In this document: in pieces, positions 36,301 through 46,299 of the stretch
Numbering within the stretch: the stretch's first letter is position 1
Layout of the letters: the number at the start of each line of letters is the position of its first letter
Source: Lautropia sp.
Lineage (GTDB): Bacteria; Pseudomonadota; Gammaproteobacteria; Burkholderiales; Burkholderiaceae_E
Assembly (NCBI GenBank): GCA_030528325.1
Contig: JAUMZD010000011.1
Location: 18,386 to 82,385 of the forward strand
DNA length: 64,000 bases
Reading direction: 5' to 3'
The notes under the pieces: generated by a model
Told to the model about the DNA's origin: nothing
What the model saw: the letters and a program-made list of their open reading frames with translations, nothing else
The model's database searches: none
Made by a program: the position numbers and the translations under genes

Positions 36301-36954
36301 ATGAGCAGCCCCTTTCGTGCCTGCGGGCGCCGTTTGATCGCCTCGGCTGTCGTGGCTTCGACACTGGGATTGTCCGGTTGCTTCGGCCTGGCCGTCACCG
36401 GGGCGGCCATCGGCACCATCGCCGTGCTGGATCGCCGATCCATTGGTGCACAGACCGAGGATCAGACCATTGAGCTGCGTGGTGCCCGCGTGCTGGGTGA
36501 GACCATCAACCGGGATCAGAAGAATTCGGCGGCCGTCACCAGCTTCAATCGCCGCGTGCTGCTGACCGGGCAGGTCGACAGTGAAGTCACCCGCCAGATG
36601 GCGGAAGAAGTGGTGCGCACCCGGGTGCCGAACATCAAGGACATCTACAACGAGCTGGAAGTGGCGCCGGTCAGCACCTTTGCCGACAAGACCGAAGATT
36701 CCACGCTGACGGCCCGCGTCAAGGCGGGCATGGTGCGTGAACGTCACCTGACCGCCAGCGCCATCAAGGTCGTCACCGAACGCAACAGCGTCTACCTGAT
36801 GGGCGTGGTCACCCAGGAAGAGGGCCAGCGCGCCTCGATCGTGGCTTCCCAGGTGGCCGGCGTGAAGCGCGTCGTCACGCTCTTTGAATACGTGACCGAC
36901 GCAGAGCTGGCCAAGATTCAGGGAACGGACGGGCCGGAACAGAAGGGGCAGTGA
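36301..36954 (+). CDS. dolP: BON-domain outer-membrane lipoprotein DolP (YraP)
   Basis: Dual-BON lipoprotein of 217 residues linked in E. coli to outer-membrane integrity. The ATG at 36301 lies 8 bases from an AGGAG site; the ATG at 36295 is too close. Signal peptide with lipobox LSGC puts the lipid on Cys27. Two BON domains follow (about 70-135 and 140-210), seen as repeated NRRVLLTGQVDSEVTRQMAE and RNSVYLMGVVTQEEGQ. It ends before a terminator at 37039. Confidence 0.92.
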   Translation: MSSPFRACGRRLIASAVVASTLGLSGCFGLAVTGAAIGTIAVLDRRSIGAQTEDQTIELRGARVLGETINRDQKNSAAVTSFNRRVLLTGQVDSEVTRQMAEEVVRTRVPNIKDIYNELEVAPVSTFADKTEDSTLTARVKAGMVRERHLTASAIKVVTERNSVYLMGVVTQEEGQRASIVASQVAGVKRVVTLFEYVTDAELAKIQGTDGPEQKGQ

Positions 36955-37038
36955 TATGGCCTGGTGCCGGGCTGGTGTCTGGTTGCGGGCCTGACATGGC
37001 AAGACCTGAAAAGGTGACTGCCGACACTGGCCATCACG

Positions 37039-37060
37039 CCGCCTTGTGGAGGCGGTTTTT
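37039..37060 (+). terminator. Intrinsic terminator after dolP
   Basis: Stem CCGCCT / AGGCGG with a 5-base loop followed by TTTTT. It is 85 bases after the dolP stop and abuts the stop codon of the convergent LysR gene. Confidence 0.8.
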
Positions 37061-38007
37061 CATGGTCTGCCAGGCGCTGGCATCGGGTAGGGTGGCAAGG
37101 GCTTGCGGAACAGGGTGCAGTCTCGCATGACCTGTTGCAGGGCCTGCTTGGTTCTGCTGACCAGTAAGGTTTCACGAAAATGCCCGCGTTGAGCCAGGCA
37201 CAACGTACAGTTGATGGCAGGATCATTGATTCGACGCGCTTCGAGCTTGATCTGACCGTCAGCCTGATGGCTGGTCAGTGCGCCTTCAGCCAGAACGGCA
37301 AAGCCATGACCGGATTTCAGCAAATCCAGAATCACGGGTACGCTTGATACTTCCCACGCAATGTCCAGCTTCACACCCGTCAGTGTGGCTTGAGCTTCCA
37401 TCAGAGTGCGGAAAATCTGCCCACGTTGAGCAATGATCAAGGGGTAATGGGGGAGTTCCGAGAAACTGACGGCTTGCCGATCCGGAAGGCTTCCTTTCCT
37501 GCCCACCAGACAGAGGCGCTCCTGGATCAGTGGCATGATTTCCAGGCTCAGATGCGCATCCGGGTTGTACAAAAGACAGAGATCGACTCTGCCGGAAATC
37601 AGCCATTCGATCATGTGGCTTGAGAAACCCTCCACGACTTCCAGTCTTGCCTTCGGCAGATGTGTCTTGAAGTAAGCGATGAGAGGGACGGTCAGTTTCC
37701 TGGCCATGCTCGGGGGCATGCCGACCACGACATGCCCTTTGGGCTCCTGTCGTTCTTCACCAAAATCGGCGCGTGCTTCCTGCACGACTTGCAGAATGTT
37801 CCGGCTGTGAATCAGCAGACGTTGACCGGCTTCGGTCAGCTCCACGCCTCGTCCATTGCGCTGGAACAGATGCTCACGCAGATCCAGCTCCAGGGCCCGA
37901 ACCTGACGACTCAACGCCGGCTGTACCGTGCCCAGCACCTCGGCGGCCCGGCTGAAGCTGCCCTGTTCCGCCACGGTGACGAAGATTTCCAGTTGCTTGA
38001 GATTCAT
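37060..38007 (-). CDS. LysR-family regulator, probable activator of the protocatechuate genes
   Basis: LTTR of 315 residues from the ATG at 38007. The N-terminal helix-turn-helix is MNLKQLEIFVTVAEQGSFSR with AAEVLGTVQPALSRQVRALE, followed by the two-lobed effector domain (about 90-300). It is divergent from ligJ across 183 bases, the usual place for a LysR protein controlling its neighbour, and LigR of Sphingobium is of the same class. Target and effector are inference. The frame stays open upstream to 38472, but this is antisense to ligJ and not used. Confidence 0.9.
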   Translation of the reverse strand: MNLKQLEIFVTVAEQGSFSRAAEVLGTVQPALSRQVRALELDLREHLFQRNGRGVELTEAGQRLLIHSRNILQVVQEARADFGEERQEPKGHVVVGMPPSMARKLTVPLIAYFKTHLPKARLEVVEGFSSHMIEWLISGRVDLCLLYNPDAHLSLEIMPLIQERLCLVGRKGSLPDRQAVSFSELPHYPLIIAQRGQIFRTLMEAQATLTGVKLDIAWEVSSVPVILDLLKSGHGFAVLAEGALTSHQADGQIKLEARRINDPAINCTLCLAQRGHFRETLLVSRTKQALQQVMRDCTLFRKPLPPYPMPAPGRP

Positions 38008-38190
38008 CCTCGAATCTTGGCTCAAGCTATGCTTTTTTGCAATAACAGATATCGAAGCTAAAACATTGATGGCATGTGTCTGGAAGATCACAATCCATTG
38101 AACCGAACGCCACCCATGCGATGACATCTGATCATCCGCCATGGGCAGATGGGTGTGCCTTTCAGGAACCTGATAAGCAGCAGAGTGGCC

Positions 38191-39267
38191 ATGAGCGCAG
38201 AAAACCACCGTCCCGCCGAGACAGCCGTATCCCGCCGACCGTTGATCATCGACGTTCATGGTCACTACACCACGGCGCCGGCCGCACTGGGCGCATGGCG
38301 GGATCGTCAGATTGCCTCGCTGAAAGGCGGGGATGTGCCCAGCGCGAGCGAGCTTCGGATCAGTGATGACGACATTCGTGAATCGATCGAGAAGAATCAG
38401 CTGCGCTTCATGAAGGAGCGCGGTTCCGACATCACGATCTTCAGCCCTCGTGCCAGCTTCATGGCACACCATATCGGCGATTTTCAGACTTCATCGACCT
38501 GGGCAGCAATCTGCAACGAGCTGTGCTTCAGGGTGAGCGAGCTGTATCCTGACAACTTCATTCCCGCCGCGATGCTGCCACAGTCGCCAGGTGTCCCGAT
38601 CGAGACCTGCATTCCCGAACTCGTCAAATGCGTTGAGGGGTACGGGGCTGTCGGTATCAATCTGAATCCGGACCCGTCGGGGGGGCATTGGACCAGCCCT
38701 CCGCTGTCCGATCCGTACTGGTTTCCGATCTATGAAAAGATGGTCGAGTATGACATTCCGGCCATGATTCATGTCAGTACCAGTTGCAATGCCAGCTTTC
38801 ACACCACAGGCGCCCACTATCTGAATGCGGACACGACGGCTTTCATGCAGTGTCTGACCAGTGATCTGTTCAGGCAGTTTCCCACGTTGAAATTCCTGAT
38901 TCCTCATGGGGGAGGTGCGGTGCCTTATCACTGGGGGCGGTTCCGTGGTCTGGCTCAGGAACTCAAGAAGCCGGTGCTCGACGAGCATCTCCTGAACAAC
39001 ATCTATTTTGATACCTGTGTCTATCACCAGCCAGGCATCGATTTGCTTACAGAGGTCATCCCCGTCAGGAACATCCTGTTTGCCAGCGAGATGATTGGTG
39101 CGGTTCGTGGTATCGACCCGTACAGCGGACACCATTACGACGATACGAAACGCTACATCGAGGCCACGACGAACCTGACGGACGAGGAGCGGTTCCAGGT
39201 CTATGAAGGAAATGCTCGCCGGGTATTTTCGCGGCTGGATCAGCGCCTCAAGGCCAAAGGTCTGTGA
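38191..39267 (+). CDS. ligJ: 4-oxalomesaconate hydratase (LigJ-type amidohydrolase)
   Basis: Amidohydrolase-superfamily hydratase of the protocatechuate 4,5-cleavage route; it adds water to the oxalomesaconate-derived intermediate to give 4-carboxy-4-hydroxy-2-oxoadipate. The metal motif is [10 protein letters not shown] (H-x-H), and further metal ligands fit [15 protein letters not shown] and the C-terminal [10 protein letters not shown]. From the ATG at 38191 it has 358 residues; an earlier ATG at 38149 would add 14. It is the first gene of a long co-directional set to 47615 and faces the LysR gene. Confidence 0.9.
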   Translation: MSAENHRPAETAVSRRPLIIDVHGHYTTAPAALGAWRDRQIASLKGGDVPSASELRISDDDIRESIEKNQLRFMKERGSDITIFSPRASFMAHHIGDFQTSSTWAAICNELCFRVSELYPDNFIPAAMLPQSPGVPIETCIPELVKCVEGYGAVGINLNPDPSGGHWTSPPLSDPYWFPIYEKMVEYDIPAMIHVSTSCNASFHTTGAHYLNADTTAFMQCLTSDLFRQFPTLKFLIPHGGGAVPYHWGRFRGLAQELKKPVLDEHLLNNIYFDTCVYHQPGIDLLTEVIPVRNILFASEMIGAVRGIDPYSGHHYDDTKRYIEATTNLTDEERFQVYEGNARRVFSRLDQRLKAKGL

Positions 39268-39310
39268 TCCGTGTCAGACAAGTCGAAACCAACGAGACAA
39301 GGGAAGCGCC

Positions 39311-39994
39311 ATGTTCGAGCTTGGGGTGGTCTATAGAAACATCGAGCGGGCAGATGCCCGAATTGCTGAAAAACTGGGTCAGTTCGGATCTGCGACCGTG
39401 CATGAAGCGATGGGTCGTGTAGGACTTCTGAAGCCCTACCTGCGGCCGATTTACCCGGGAGCGCAAGTTGGCGGTACGGCCGTCACGGTGCTTCTTCACC
39501 CAGGCGACAACTGGATGATGCATGTGGTAGCCGAGCAGCTCAGGCCTGGCGATATCGTCGTGGCTGGTGTCACGGCGGCGTGTACTGATGGCTTCTTCGG
39601 GGATCTGCTCGCAACCAGTTTCAAGGCCCGAGGCGCCAGAGCGCTGATCATCGATGCTGGTGTTCGTGATGTCCGCGTGCTTCAGGAGATGGATTTTCCG
39701 GTGTGGAGCAAAGCCATTTCTGCCAAAGGCACGATCAAGGCCACGCTGGGGTCCGTGAACATCCCTGTGGTCTGTGCAGGCATGCTGATCAACCCGGGTG
39801 ACGTGATCGTGGCCGATGATGACGGGGTTGTGTGTGTGCCGAGGGCGAAGGCAGAGCAGACGCTGGAGGCTGCTGCCAGGCGGGAAAGTCTGGAAGGGGA
39901 AAAGCGTGCCAGGTTGGCCGCTGGTGTGCTGGGACTGGACATGTACGGCATGCGTGAGCCGTTGGCGAAGGCCGGGCTGAAGTACATCGACTGA
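39311..39994 (+). CDS. ligK: 4-carboxy-4-hydroxy-2-oxoadipate aldolase / oxaloacetate decarboxylase
   Basis: RraA-fold aldolase that splits 4-carboxy-4-hydroxy-2-oxoadipate into pyruvate and oxaloacetate, the last step of 4,5-cleavage. The 227 residues begin [20 protein letters not shown]. The active-site region [25 protein letters not shown] has the Gly-x-x-x-Ala and D-x-x-x-R-D pattern of ProA/LigK aldolases ([10 protein letters not shown]). It lies 43 bases after ligJ. Confidence 0.92.
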   Translation: MFELGVVYRNIERADARIAEKLGQFGSATVHEAMGRVGLLKPYLRPIYPGAQVGGTAVTVLLHPGDNWMMHVVAEQLRPGDIVVAGVTAACTDGFFGDLLATSFKARGARALIIDAGVRDVRVLQEMDFPVWSKAISAKGTIKATLGSVNIPVVCAGMLINPGDVIVADDDGVVCVPRAKAEQTLEAAARRESLEGEKRARLAAGVLGLDMYGMREPLAKAGLKYID

Positions 39995-40048
39995 TCCCTG
40001 CGTCTTGTTTCAAGTCGCAAAATTGCTTCTTAATCGAGGGCACGAGGC

Positions 40049-41014
40049 ATGTCAGCAAGCATCGATCAGATGAATCCCGGGCAGTGGGCGATTGGCCTGC
40101 TGGGGTACGGAGAGGTGGGCCGGATTCTGGCCGAGGATTTGCGTGCCCGGCAGGTGCGAGTCCTGGCTTATGACATCAAGCAGCAGAAGCCAGAGGCCCT
40201 GTCCGATCTGAAGGCTCATGCAGAGGAGCAGGGCGTGCAGCTTTGCGATACGGTCGGCGAGCTTGCAGCTGAAGCCGACTTCATCATCTGTGCTGTGACG
40301 GCCAGTCAGACGGTAAAGGCAGCGCAGACCGTGTCGGCAGCCATTCGACAGGGAGCCTTCTTTCTTGACTTCAACTCTGCATCACCAGCAGCGAAGCAGG
40401 CGGCGGCGGAACTGATCCGCTCGGCAGGGGGGCGTTATGTAGAGGGTGCGGTGATGTCCAGCATGCCGCCTTACAGGATTCGTGTTCCGTTGCTCCTGGG
40501 CGGGCCGGATGCAGACTCGCTCGCGCCTGCTCTGGATGCGTTGGGGTTCTCGGCCAGGGTGGGCAGTTCTCGGCTTGGCGTTGCTTCTGCCACGAAAATG
40601 TGTCGCAGCGTGATGATCAAGGGGCTGGAAGCCATGGTCATCGAGAGTTTCACCGCTGCCCGTCATTATGGCGTGGAGCAGGAGGTGCTGGGCTCGCTGC
40701 AGGAGACTTTTCCGGGAATCGACTGGGAAACGACAGGGGCTTACTTCTTCCAGCGGGTCATCGAACATGGACGGCGTCGAAGCGAGGAGATGTACGAGTC
40801 CGCGAATACCGTTCGTGATGTCGGGATGGCGGCTTTTTCGGCTCAAGGCACCGCTGATCGACAGGCGTGGATGGCCGATCTTGCAGATCAGGGGGTTTTT
40901 GGCGAGCGAGGCTCGAACGCATTTGCCAGAAGCCCGGACTGGCGAGACGAGGCCGATCGTTTGCTGGCCAATCTTGAGAGGAATCGCCCCACTGTCTCAT
41001 CGGGTGAGCTGTAG
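40049..41014 (+). CDS. NAD(P)-binding dehydrogenase of the 6-phosphogluconate/DUF1932 type, role unknown
   Basis: A 321-residue beta-hydroxyacid dehydrogenase-like protein. The N-terminal Rossmann motif is GLLGYGEVGRILAEDL; the C-terminal half, from about residue 190 (TKMCRSVMIKGLEAMVIESF), is a DUF1932-like helical domain with the lysine in the place of the catalytic Lys of the superfamily. No reaction of the known 4,5-cleavage route needs this enzyme, yet it sits between ligK and ligI with tight spacing and its own GAGG ribosome site. It may process an alternative substrate or side product of the pathway. I do not recognise a named homologue. Confidence 0.85.
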   Translation: MSASIDQMNPGQWAIGLLGYGEVGRILAEDLRARQVRVLAYDIKQQKPEALSDLKAHAEEQGVQLCDTVGELAAEADFIICAVTASQTVKAAQTVSAAIRQGAFFLDFNSASPAAKQAAAELIRSAGGRYVEGAVMSSMPPYRIRVPLLLGGPDADSLAPALDALGFSARVGSSRLGVASATKMCRSVMIKGLEAMVIESFTAARHYGVEQEVLGSLQETFPGIDWETTGAYFFQRVIEHGRRRSEEMYESANTVRDVGMAAFSAQGTADRQAWMADLADQGVFGERGSNAFARSPDWRDEADRLLANLERNRPTVSSGEL

Positions 41015-41101
41015 GCTTGTCGCAGGCAGGAAACCCGGAGACCAGTTTCATGACGGCCTGGCAAGACAGGCTGCTTCGAAGCATGACAGGGAGAACCACA
41101 C

Positions 41102-42025
41102 ATGAGCACCTTCACGAAGACACCTGGGTGGCTGGATTGGCATGCAAACCCCGGCAAGCCACGTTTTCAGGTACCACCAGGTTCGGTGGATGCACATTGT
41201 CATGTGTTCGGGCCCGGCCACATCTTCCCCTATGCACCGGAAAGAAAATACACACCCTGTGATGCGTCAAAAGACCAGCTCTTCGCGCTGAGAGATCGGC
41301 TCGGCTTCTCTCGTAACGTGATCGTGCAGGCCACCTGTCATGGATCGGACAATCGCGCTCTTGTCGATGCGCTTCGGGCATCCGATGGCATGGCGCGAGG
41401 CGTTGCCACCGTCAGGCGTGATGTCAGTGACGAGGCCTTGGTCATGCTGCACGAGGCAGGTGTTCGAGGCGTCAGGTTCAACTTCGTGAAGCGTCTGGTC
41501 GACTTCACGCCCAAGGATGAACTGATGGCGGTTGCGCAACGGGTAGCCAGGCTTGGCTGGCATGTCGTCATCTACTTTGAGGCGGTCGACCTGCCGGCGC
41601 TTTGGGATTTCTTCAGTCATCTGCCGACGACGGTCGTCGTGGATCACATGGGGCGTCCGGATGTGAGCAAGCCGGTCGATGGGCCCGAGTTCGAGCGATT
41701 TCTGCAATTCATGCATGCACATCCCAACGTGTGGAGCAAGGTCAGCTGCCCTGAAAGGCTTTCCCTGACGGGGCCACCAGCGCTCGATGGTGAGCTGAAT
41801 GCCTACCAGGATGTCGTGCCTTTTGCTCGCCGTGTGGTGGAGAGCTTTCCGGATCGGGTCCTCTGGGGGACAGACTGGCCTCATCCCAACCTGAAGGATC
41901 ACATGCCCGACGATGCTCTTCTGGTGGACTTCATTCCGCATGTTGCACCAACGCCGGCGTTGCAGAAGAAGCTGCTGGTCGACAATCCCATGCGGCTTTA
42001 CTGGCCTGAGGAGGGCACAAACTGA
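41102..42025 (+). CDS. ligI: 2-pyrone-4,6-dicarboxylate hydrolase
   Basis: Amidohydrolase that opens 2-pyrone-4,6-dicarboxylate to 4-oxalomesaconate. The 307 residues carry the metal-like motif VDAHCHVFGPGHIFPYAPER characteristic of LigI, with WGTDWPHPN near the C-terminus for the catalytic Asp. LigI enzymes are unusual in working without a bound metal. The ATG at 41102 follows a GGGAG site. It sits between the DUF1932 dehydrogenase and ligA, 87 bases from each. Confidence 0.93.
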   Translation: MSTFTKTPGWLDWHANPGKPRFQVPPGSVDAHCHVFGPGHIFPYAPERKYTPCDASKDQLFALRDRLGFSRNVIVQATCHGSDNRALVDALRASDGMARGVATVRRDVSDEALVMLHEAGVRGVRFNFVKRLVDFTPKDELMAVAQRVARLGWHVVIYFEAVDLPALWDFFSHLPTTVVVDHMGRPDVSKPVDGPEFERFLQFMHAHPNVWSKVSCPERLSLTGPPALDGELNAYQDVVPFARRVVESFPDRVLWGTDWPHPNLKDHMPDDALLVDFIPHVAPTPALQKKLLVDNPMRLYWPEEGTN

Positions 42026-42112
42026 CAGGACCGAGGTTCGAAGGGCAGTTTCCTGAAACGGCCCGGCACCTTTCCCATGACTGAATGGAAACCGACAGAC
42101 AAGGAGGCAGCC

Positions 42113-43436
<1,324 letters not shown>

Positions 43437-43470
43437 GCCGCTTTTCAGGAACTGAATATAGGAGCAAGGC

Positions 43471-44442
43471 ATGACAATCAAGGTAGCGCTCGCAGGCGCT
43501 GGTGCTTTTGGCATGAAGCATCTGGATGGCATCAGGAACATCCAGGACGTGGAAGTCGTTTCATTGGTCGGACGTGAGCAGGGCAAGACGCAGGAAGTCG
43601 CAGACCGGTATGGCATTGCACACGTGACAACCGACCTGGCTCAGGCGCTGTCGATCAGGGAAGTGGATGCCGTCATTCTGTGCACGCCGACACAGATGCA
43701 TGCGGCTCAGGCCAGGGCCTGCCTCGAGGCAGGCAAGCATGTGCAGGTGGAAATCCCGCTCTGTGACGTTCTGGCAGAGGGAGAGGAAGTGGTTGCTCTC
43801 CAGCAGCAGACCGGGCTGGTGGCCATGTGCGGGCACACGCGGCGCTTCAATCCCAGCCACCAGTATCTGCACAGGAAGATCCAGACCGGTGAATACAACA
43901 TCCAGCAGATGGATGTGCAGACCTACTTTTTCCGCCGTACCAACATGAATGCATTGGGGCTGCCCCGCAGCTGGACGGATCATCTGCTTTGGCATCATGC
44001 TGCTCACACGGTGGATCTGTTTGCCTATCAGTGTGGCAGTCCGGTCGTTCAGGCAAACGCCCTTCAGGGGCCCATGCACCCTGAGCTGGGTATTGCGATG
44101 GACATGAGCATTCAGCTGAAGGCGGAAAATGGTGCCATCTGCACGCTCAGTCTGTCCTTCAACAACGATGGGCCGCTGGGCACCTATTTCCGGTATATCG
44201 GTGATACCGGTACCTATATTGCGCGGTACGATGACCTGGTTCGTTCGCATGCGATGGGAGAGGAAGAGATGATCGACGTTTCGAAGGTCGACGTCTCGAT
44301 GAACGGCATCGAGCTGCAGGATCGTGAATTCTTTTCGGCCATTCGTGAAGGGCGGGAGCCCAATGCCAGCGTGAAACAGGTTTTGCCGTGCTATCAGGTG
44401 CTGAACGCACTGGAACAGCAATTGGCCCAGGAACTTCGATAG
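43471..44442 (+). CDS. ligC: 4-carboxy-2-hydroxymuconate-6-semialdehyde dehydrogenase
   Basis: Gfo/Idh/MocA-fold NAD(P) oxidoreductase converting the hemiacetal of the ring-cleavage product into 2-pyrone-4,6-dicarboxylate. The 323 residues begin MTIKVALAGAGAFGMKHLDG (GxGxxG cofactor motif); CTPTQMHAAQARACLEAGKH and the C-terminal substrate domain with TDHLLWHHAAHTVDLFAYQC follow. It lies 34 bases after ligB with an AGGAG site and completes the ABC trio. Confidence 0.94.
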   Translation: MTIKVALAGAGAFGMKHLDGIRNIQDVEVVSLVGREQGKTQEVADRYGIAHVTTDLAQALSIREVDAVILCTPTQMHAAQARACLEAGKHVQVEIPLCDVLAEGEEVVALQQQTGLVAMCGHTRRFNPSHQYLHRKIQTGEYNIQQMDVQTYFFRRTNMNALGLPRSWTDHLLWHHAAHTVDLFAYQCGSPVVQANALQGPMHPELGIAMDMSIQLKAENGAICTLSLSFNNDGPLGTYFRYIGDTGTYIARYDDLVRSHAMGEEEMIDVSKVDVSMNGIELQDREFFSAIREGREPNASVKQVLPCYQVLNALEQQLAQELR

Positions 44443-44617
44443 AACGATACGCAGGGGGATTTCATCCATTGCGCGATGAGAAAAAGATGGACGGCTCTGG
44501 CATCCTGTGACGTCTGACAGCTGCCATTGGGGGCGTAGCCGCTCTGAAACAACCGAACCACCGAGATGAAACAGGGTCATTCCCGGGGATGGCCTTCAAA
44601 CAGCAAGGAGACTCATC

Positions 44618-45661
44618 ATGAAGCTGACCCGTAAACGGTTTCTTGGCGCCATCGGTGCTGCCGCCACCTTTCTCGCGGCACCCAGTGCATTTTCACAATC
44701 ACAGATCACGCTGCGCCTGCATCATCCACTGCCGCCTCAGGCGCCCATCCCCCGTCATGCGTTGACGCAATGGGCGGAGAAGGTCAGGCAGGATAGCGGT
44801 GGCCGGATTCGTGTCCAGCTTTTCCCCGCCATGCAGCTGGGAGGCAGGCCACAGGATCTGGTCGACCAGGCCAGGAATGGCGTGGTGGATCTGGTCTGGA
44901 CCATTCTTGGCTATACCCCGGGACGCTTTCCGAAAACAGAAGTCTTCGAGTTGCCGTTCATGGTCGGCAAGGCAAGCGAGTCGGCGGTAGCCCTGCAGCA
45001 GTATGTTGAGCAGCATGCCATGGATGAGTTCAAGGATGTGAAGCTCATCACGGTTCACACGCATGGGCCAGGTCTTTTCCATGGACGCAAGCCCATCCAG
45101 CGACTGGAGGACATGCAGGGCATGAAGGTGCGGGGTGGTTCCCGCATCATCAACATTGCCTTGAAAGCCTTGGGTGCCGTGCCCGTGGGCATGCCCGTGC
45201 CGCAAACCACTGAGGCCCTGTCGAAGGGTGTCATCGATGCGACGACCTTACCGTGGGAAGTGGTACCGGCGTATCGGGTGCAGCAAAGCGTCAGGAACCA
45301 TACGGGTTTTGCCGGGCAGGAAGGCCTCTACACCCAAACCTTTGGTGTGCTGATGAATCGCAAGCGCTATGAGACCCTGCCTGATGAGCTGAAGGCGGTC
45401 ATCGATGCGAACACCGGTGTGGAAGTGGCCAAAGCCTTTGGCGCGGTCATGGATGAGTACGACCAGATTGGTCTTCAGGCTGCGGAAAAGGCCCGTAACA
45501 ACATCGTGATGCTGGACGAGAAGGAGACGGCCCGATGGAAGGAGGCGTTGAAGCCTACCCGTGAGGCCTGGTTCAAGGAGGTTGCAGGGCGGGGTATCGA
45601 TGGGCCCAAGCTCCTGGCGGAAGCCGAACGGCTGATTGCGGCGCAACGCAAGGCACCTTGA
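44618..45661 (+). CDS. TRAP transporter substrate-binding protein (DctP family)
   Basis: Periplasmic receptor of a tripartite ATP-independent transporter. Signal peptide MKLTRKRFLGAIGAAATFLA ending about residue 27 (FSQS); mature protein 320 residues with RLHHPLPPQAPIPRHALTQW, VWTILGYTPGRFPKTEVFEL and MKVRGGSRIINIALKALGAV. The conserved arginine in KVRGG binds the ligand carboxylate in this family. AAGGAG precedes the ATG. Its place after ligC suggests an aromatic or dicarboxylic acid as ligand; the ligand is not readable from sequence. Confidence 0.92.
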   Translation: MKLTRKRFLGAIGAAATFLAAPSAFSQSQITLRLHHPLPPQAPIPRHALTQWAEKVRQDSGGRIRVQLFPAMQLGGRPQDLVDQARNGVVDLVWTILGYTPGRFPKTEVFELPFMVGKASESAVALQQYVEQHAMDEFKDVKLITVHTHGPGLFHGRKPIQRLEDMQGMKVRGGSRIINIALKALGAVPVGMPVPQTTEALSKGVIDATTLPWEVVPAYRVQQSVRNHTGFAGQEGLYTQTFGVLMNRKRYETLPDELKAVIDANTGVEVAKAFGAVMDEYDQIGLQAAEKARNNIVMLDEKETARWKEALKPTREAWFKEVAGRGIDGPKLLAEAERLIAAQRKAP

Positions 45662-45777
45662 TGTTCTCTCGCCTGATGGTGGGGAAAGTCGGAGGGCGGT
45701 AGCGTGACAGGCCGCTGGAAGTCCAGGTGCCAGACCAGTTCGAGCCGGCGGCCCACTGATCGTCTCTGGGGATTGTC

Positions 45778-46299
45778 GTGAACAAAATAATCTATGGATT
45801 GAGCCGGGCCTTGAGCTGGCTCGGTTGTTGGTTCCTGCTGTTGATCGGATTGATCAGTGTCGTGAGCATCACGGGCCGTGCACTGAGTGGTTTCGGCTTG
45901 GGACCGGTCAATGGCGATTTCGAGCTGGTCGAGATTGGCACGGCTGTCGCCGTCTTCTGTTTCATGCCATGGGCCCATTTGACCAGAAGCCATGCCGTGG
46001 TCGATCTGTTCTGGCAGGCCTATCCGAAAGGCATGCAGCGCGCGCTGAGCTTGCTCAGCGACGTTCTGATGCTGTTGCTGTGGATCGTTCTCGTGTGGCG
46101 GATGGGCGTGGCCATGATGGATTACCGGGCCAATGAGGAGGTTTCGTTCATCCTGCAGGTGCCTGTCTGGTGGGGATATGCCTTGTCGATGGGGCCTGCC
46201 CTGTTCGGCTGTGTCGTCTACGCATGGCGGATTCTGGAGGATCTGGGGGTGGCAAACCCGCCAGAGGGGTTTGTGGCCTGTGAGGGAGGGATGCATTGA
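45778..46299 (+). CDS. TRAP transporter small permease (DctQ family)
   Basis: Four-helix inner-membrane subunit of 173 residues; start GTG at 45778. Membrane segments are visible at about 15-35, 55-75, 90-110 and 130-150. It contains EIGTAVAVFCFMPWAHLTRS HAVVD, the common helix-2 arrangement. Its stop shares a base with the next start (TGATG), and it is 116 bases after the binding protein. Confidence 0.9.
   Translation: MNKIIYGLSRALSWLGCWFLLLIGLISVVSITGRALSGFGLGPVNGDFELVEIGTAVAVFCFMPWAHLTRSHAVVDLFWQAYPKGMQRALSLLSDVLMLLLWIVLVWRMGVAMMDYRANEEVSFILQVPVWWGYALSMGPALFGCVVYAWRILEDLGVANPPEGFVACEGGMH

Noticed and set aside
37060..38472. A 470-residue LysR protein
   Set aside because: The upstream 155 codons are antisense to ligJ and its leader; LysR proteins start at MNLKQLEIF, which is at 38007.
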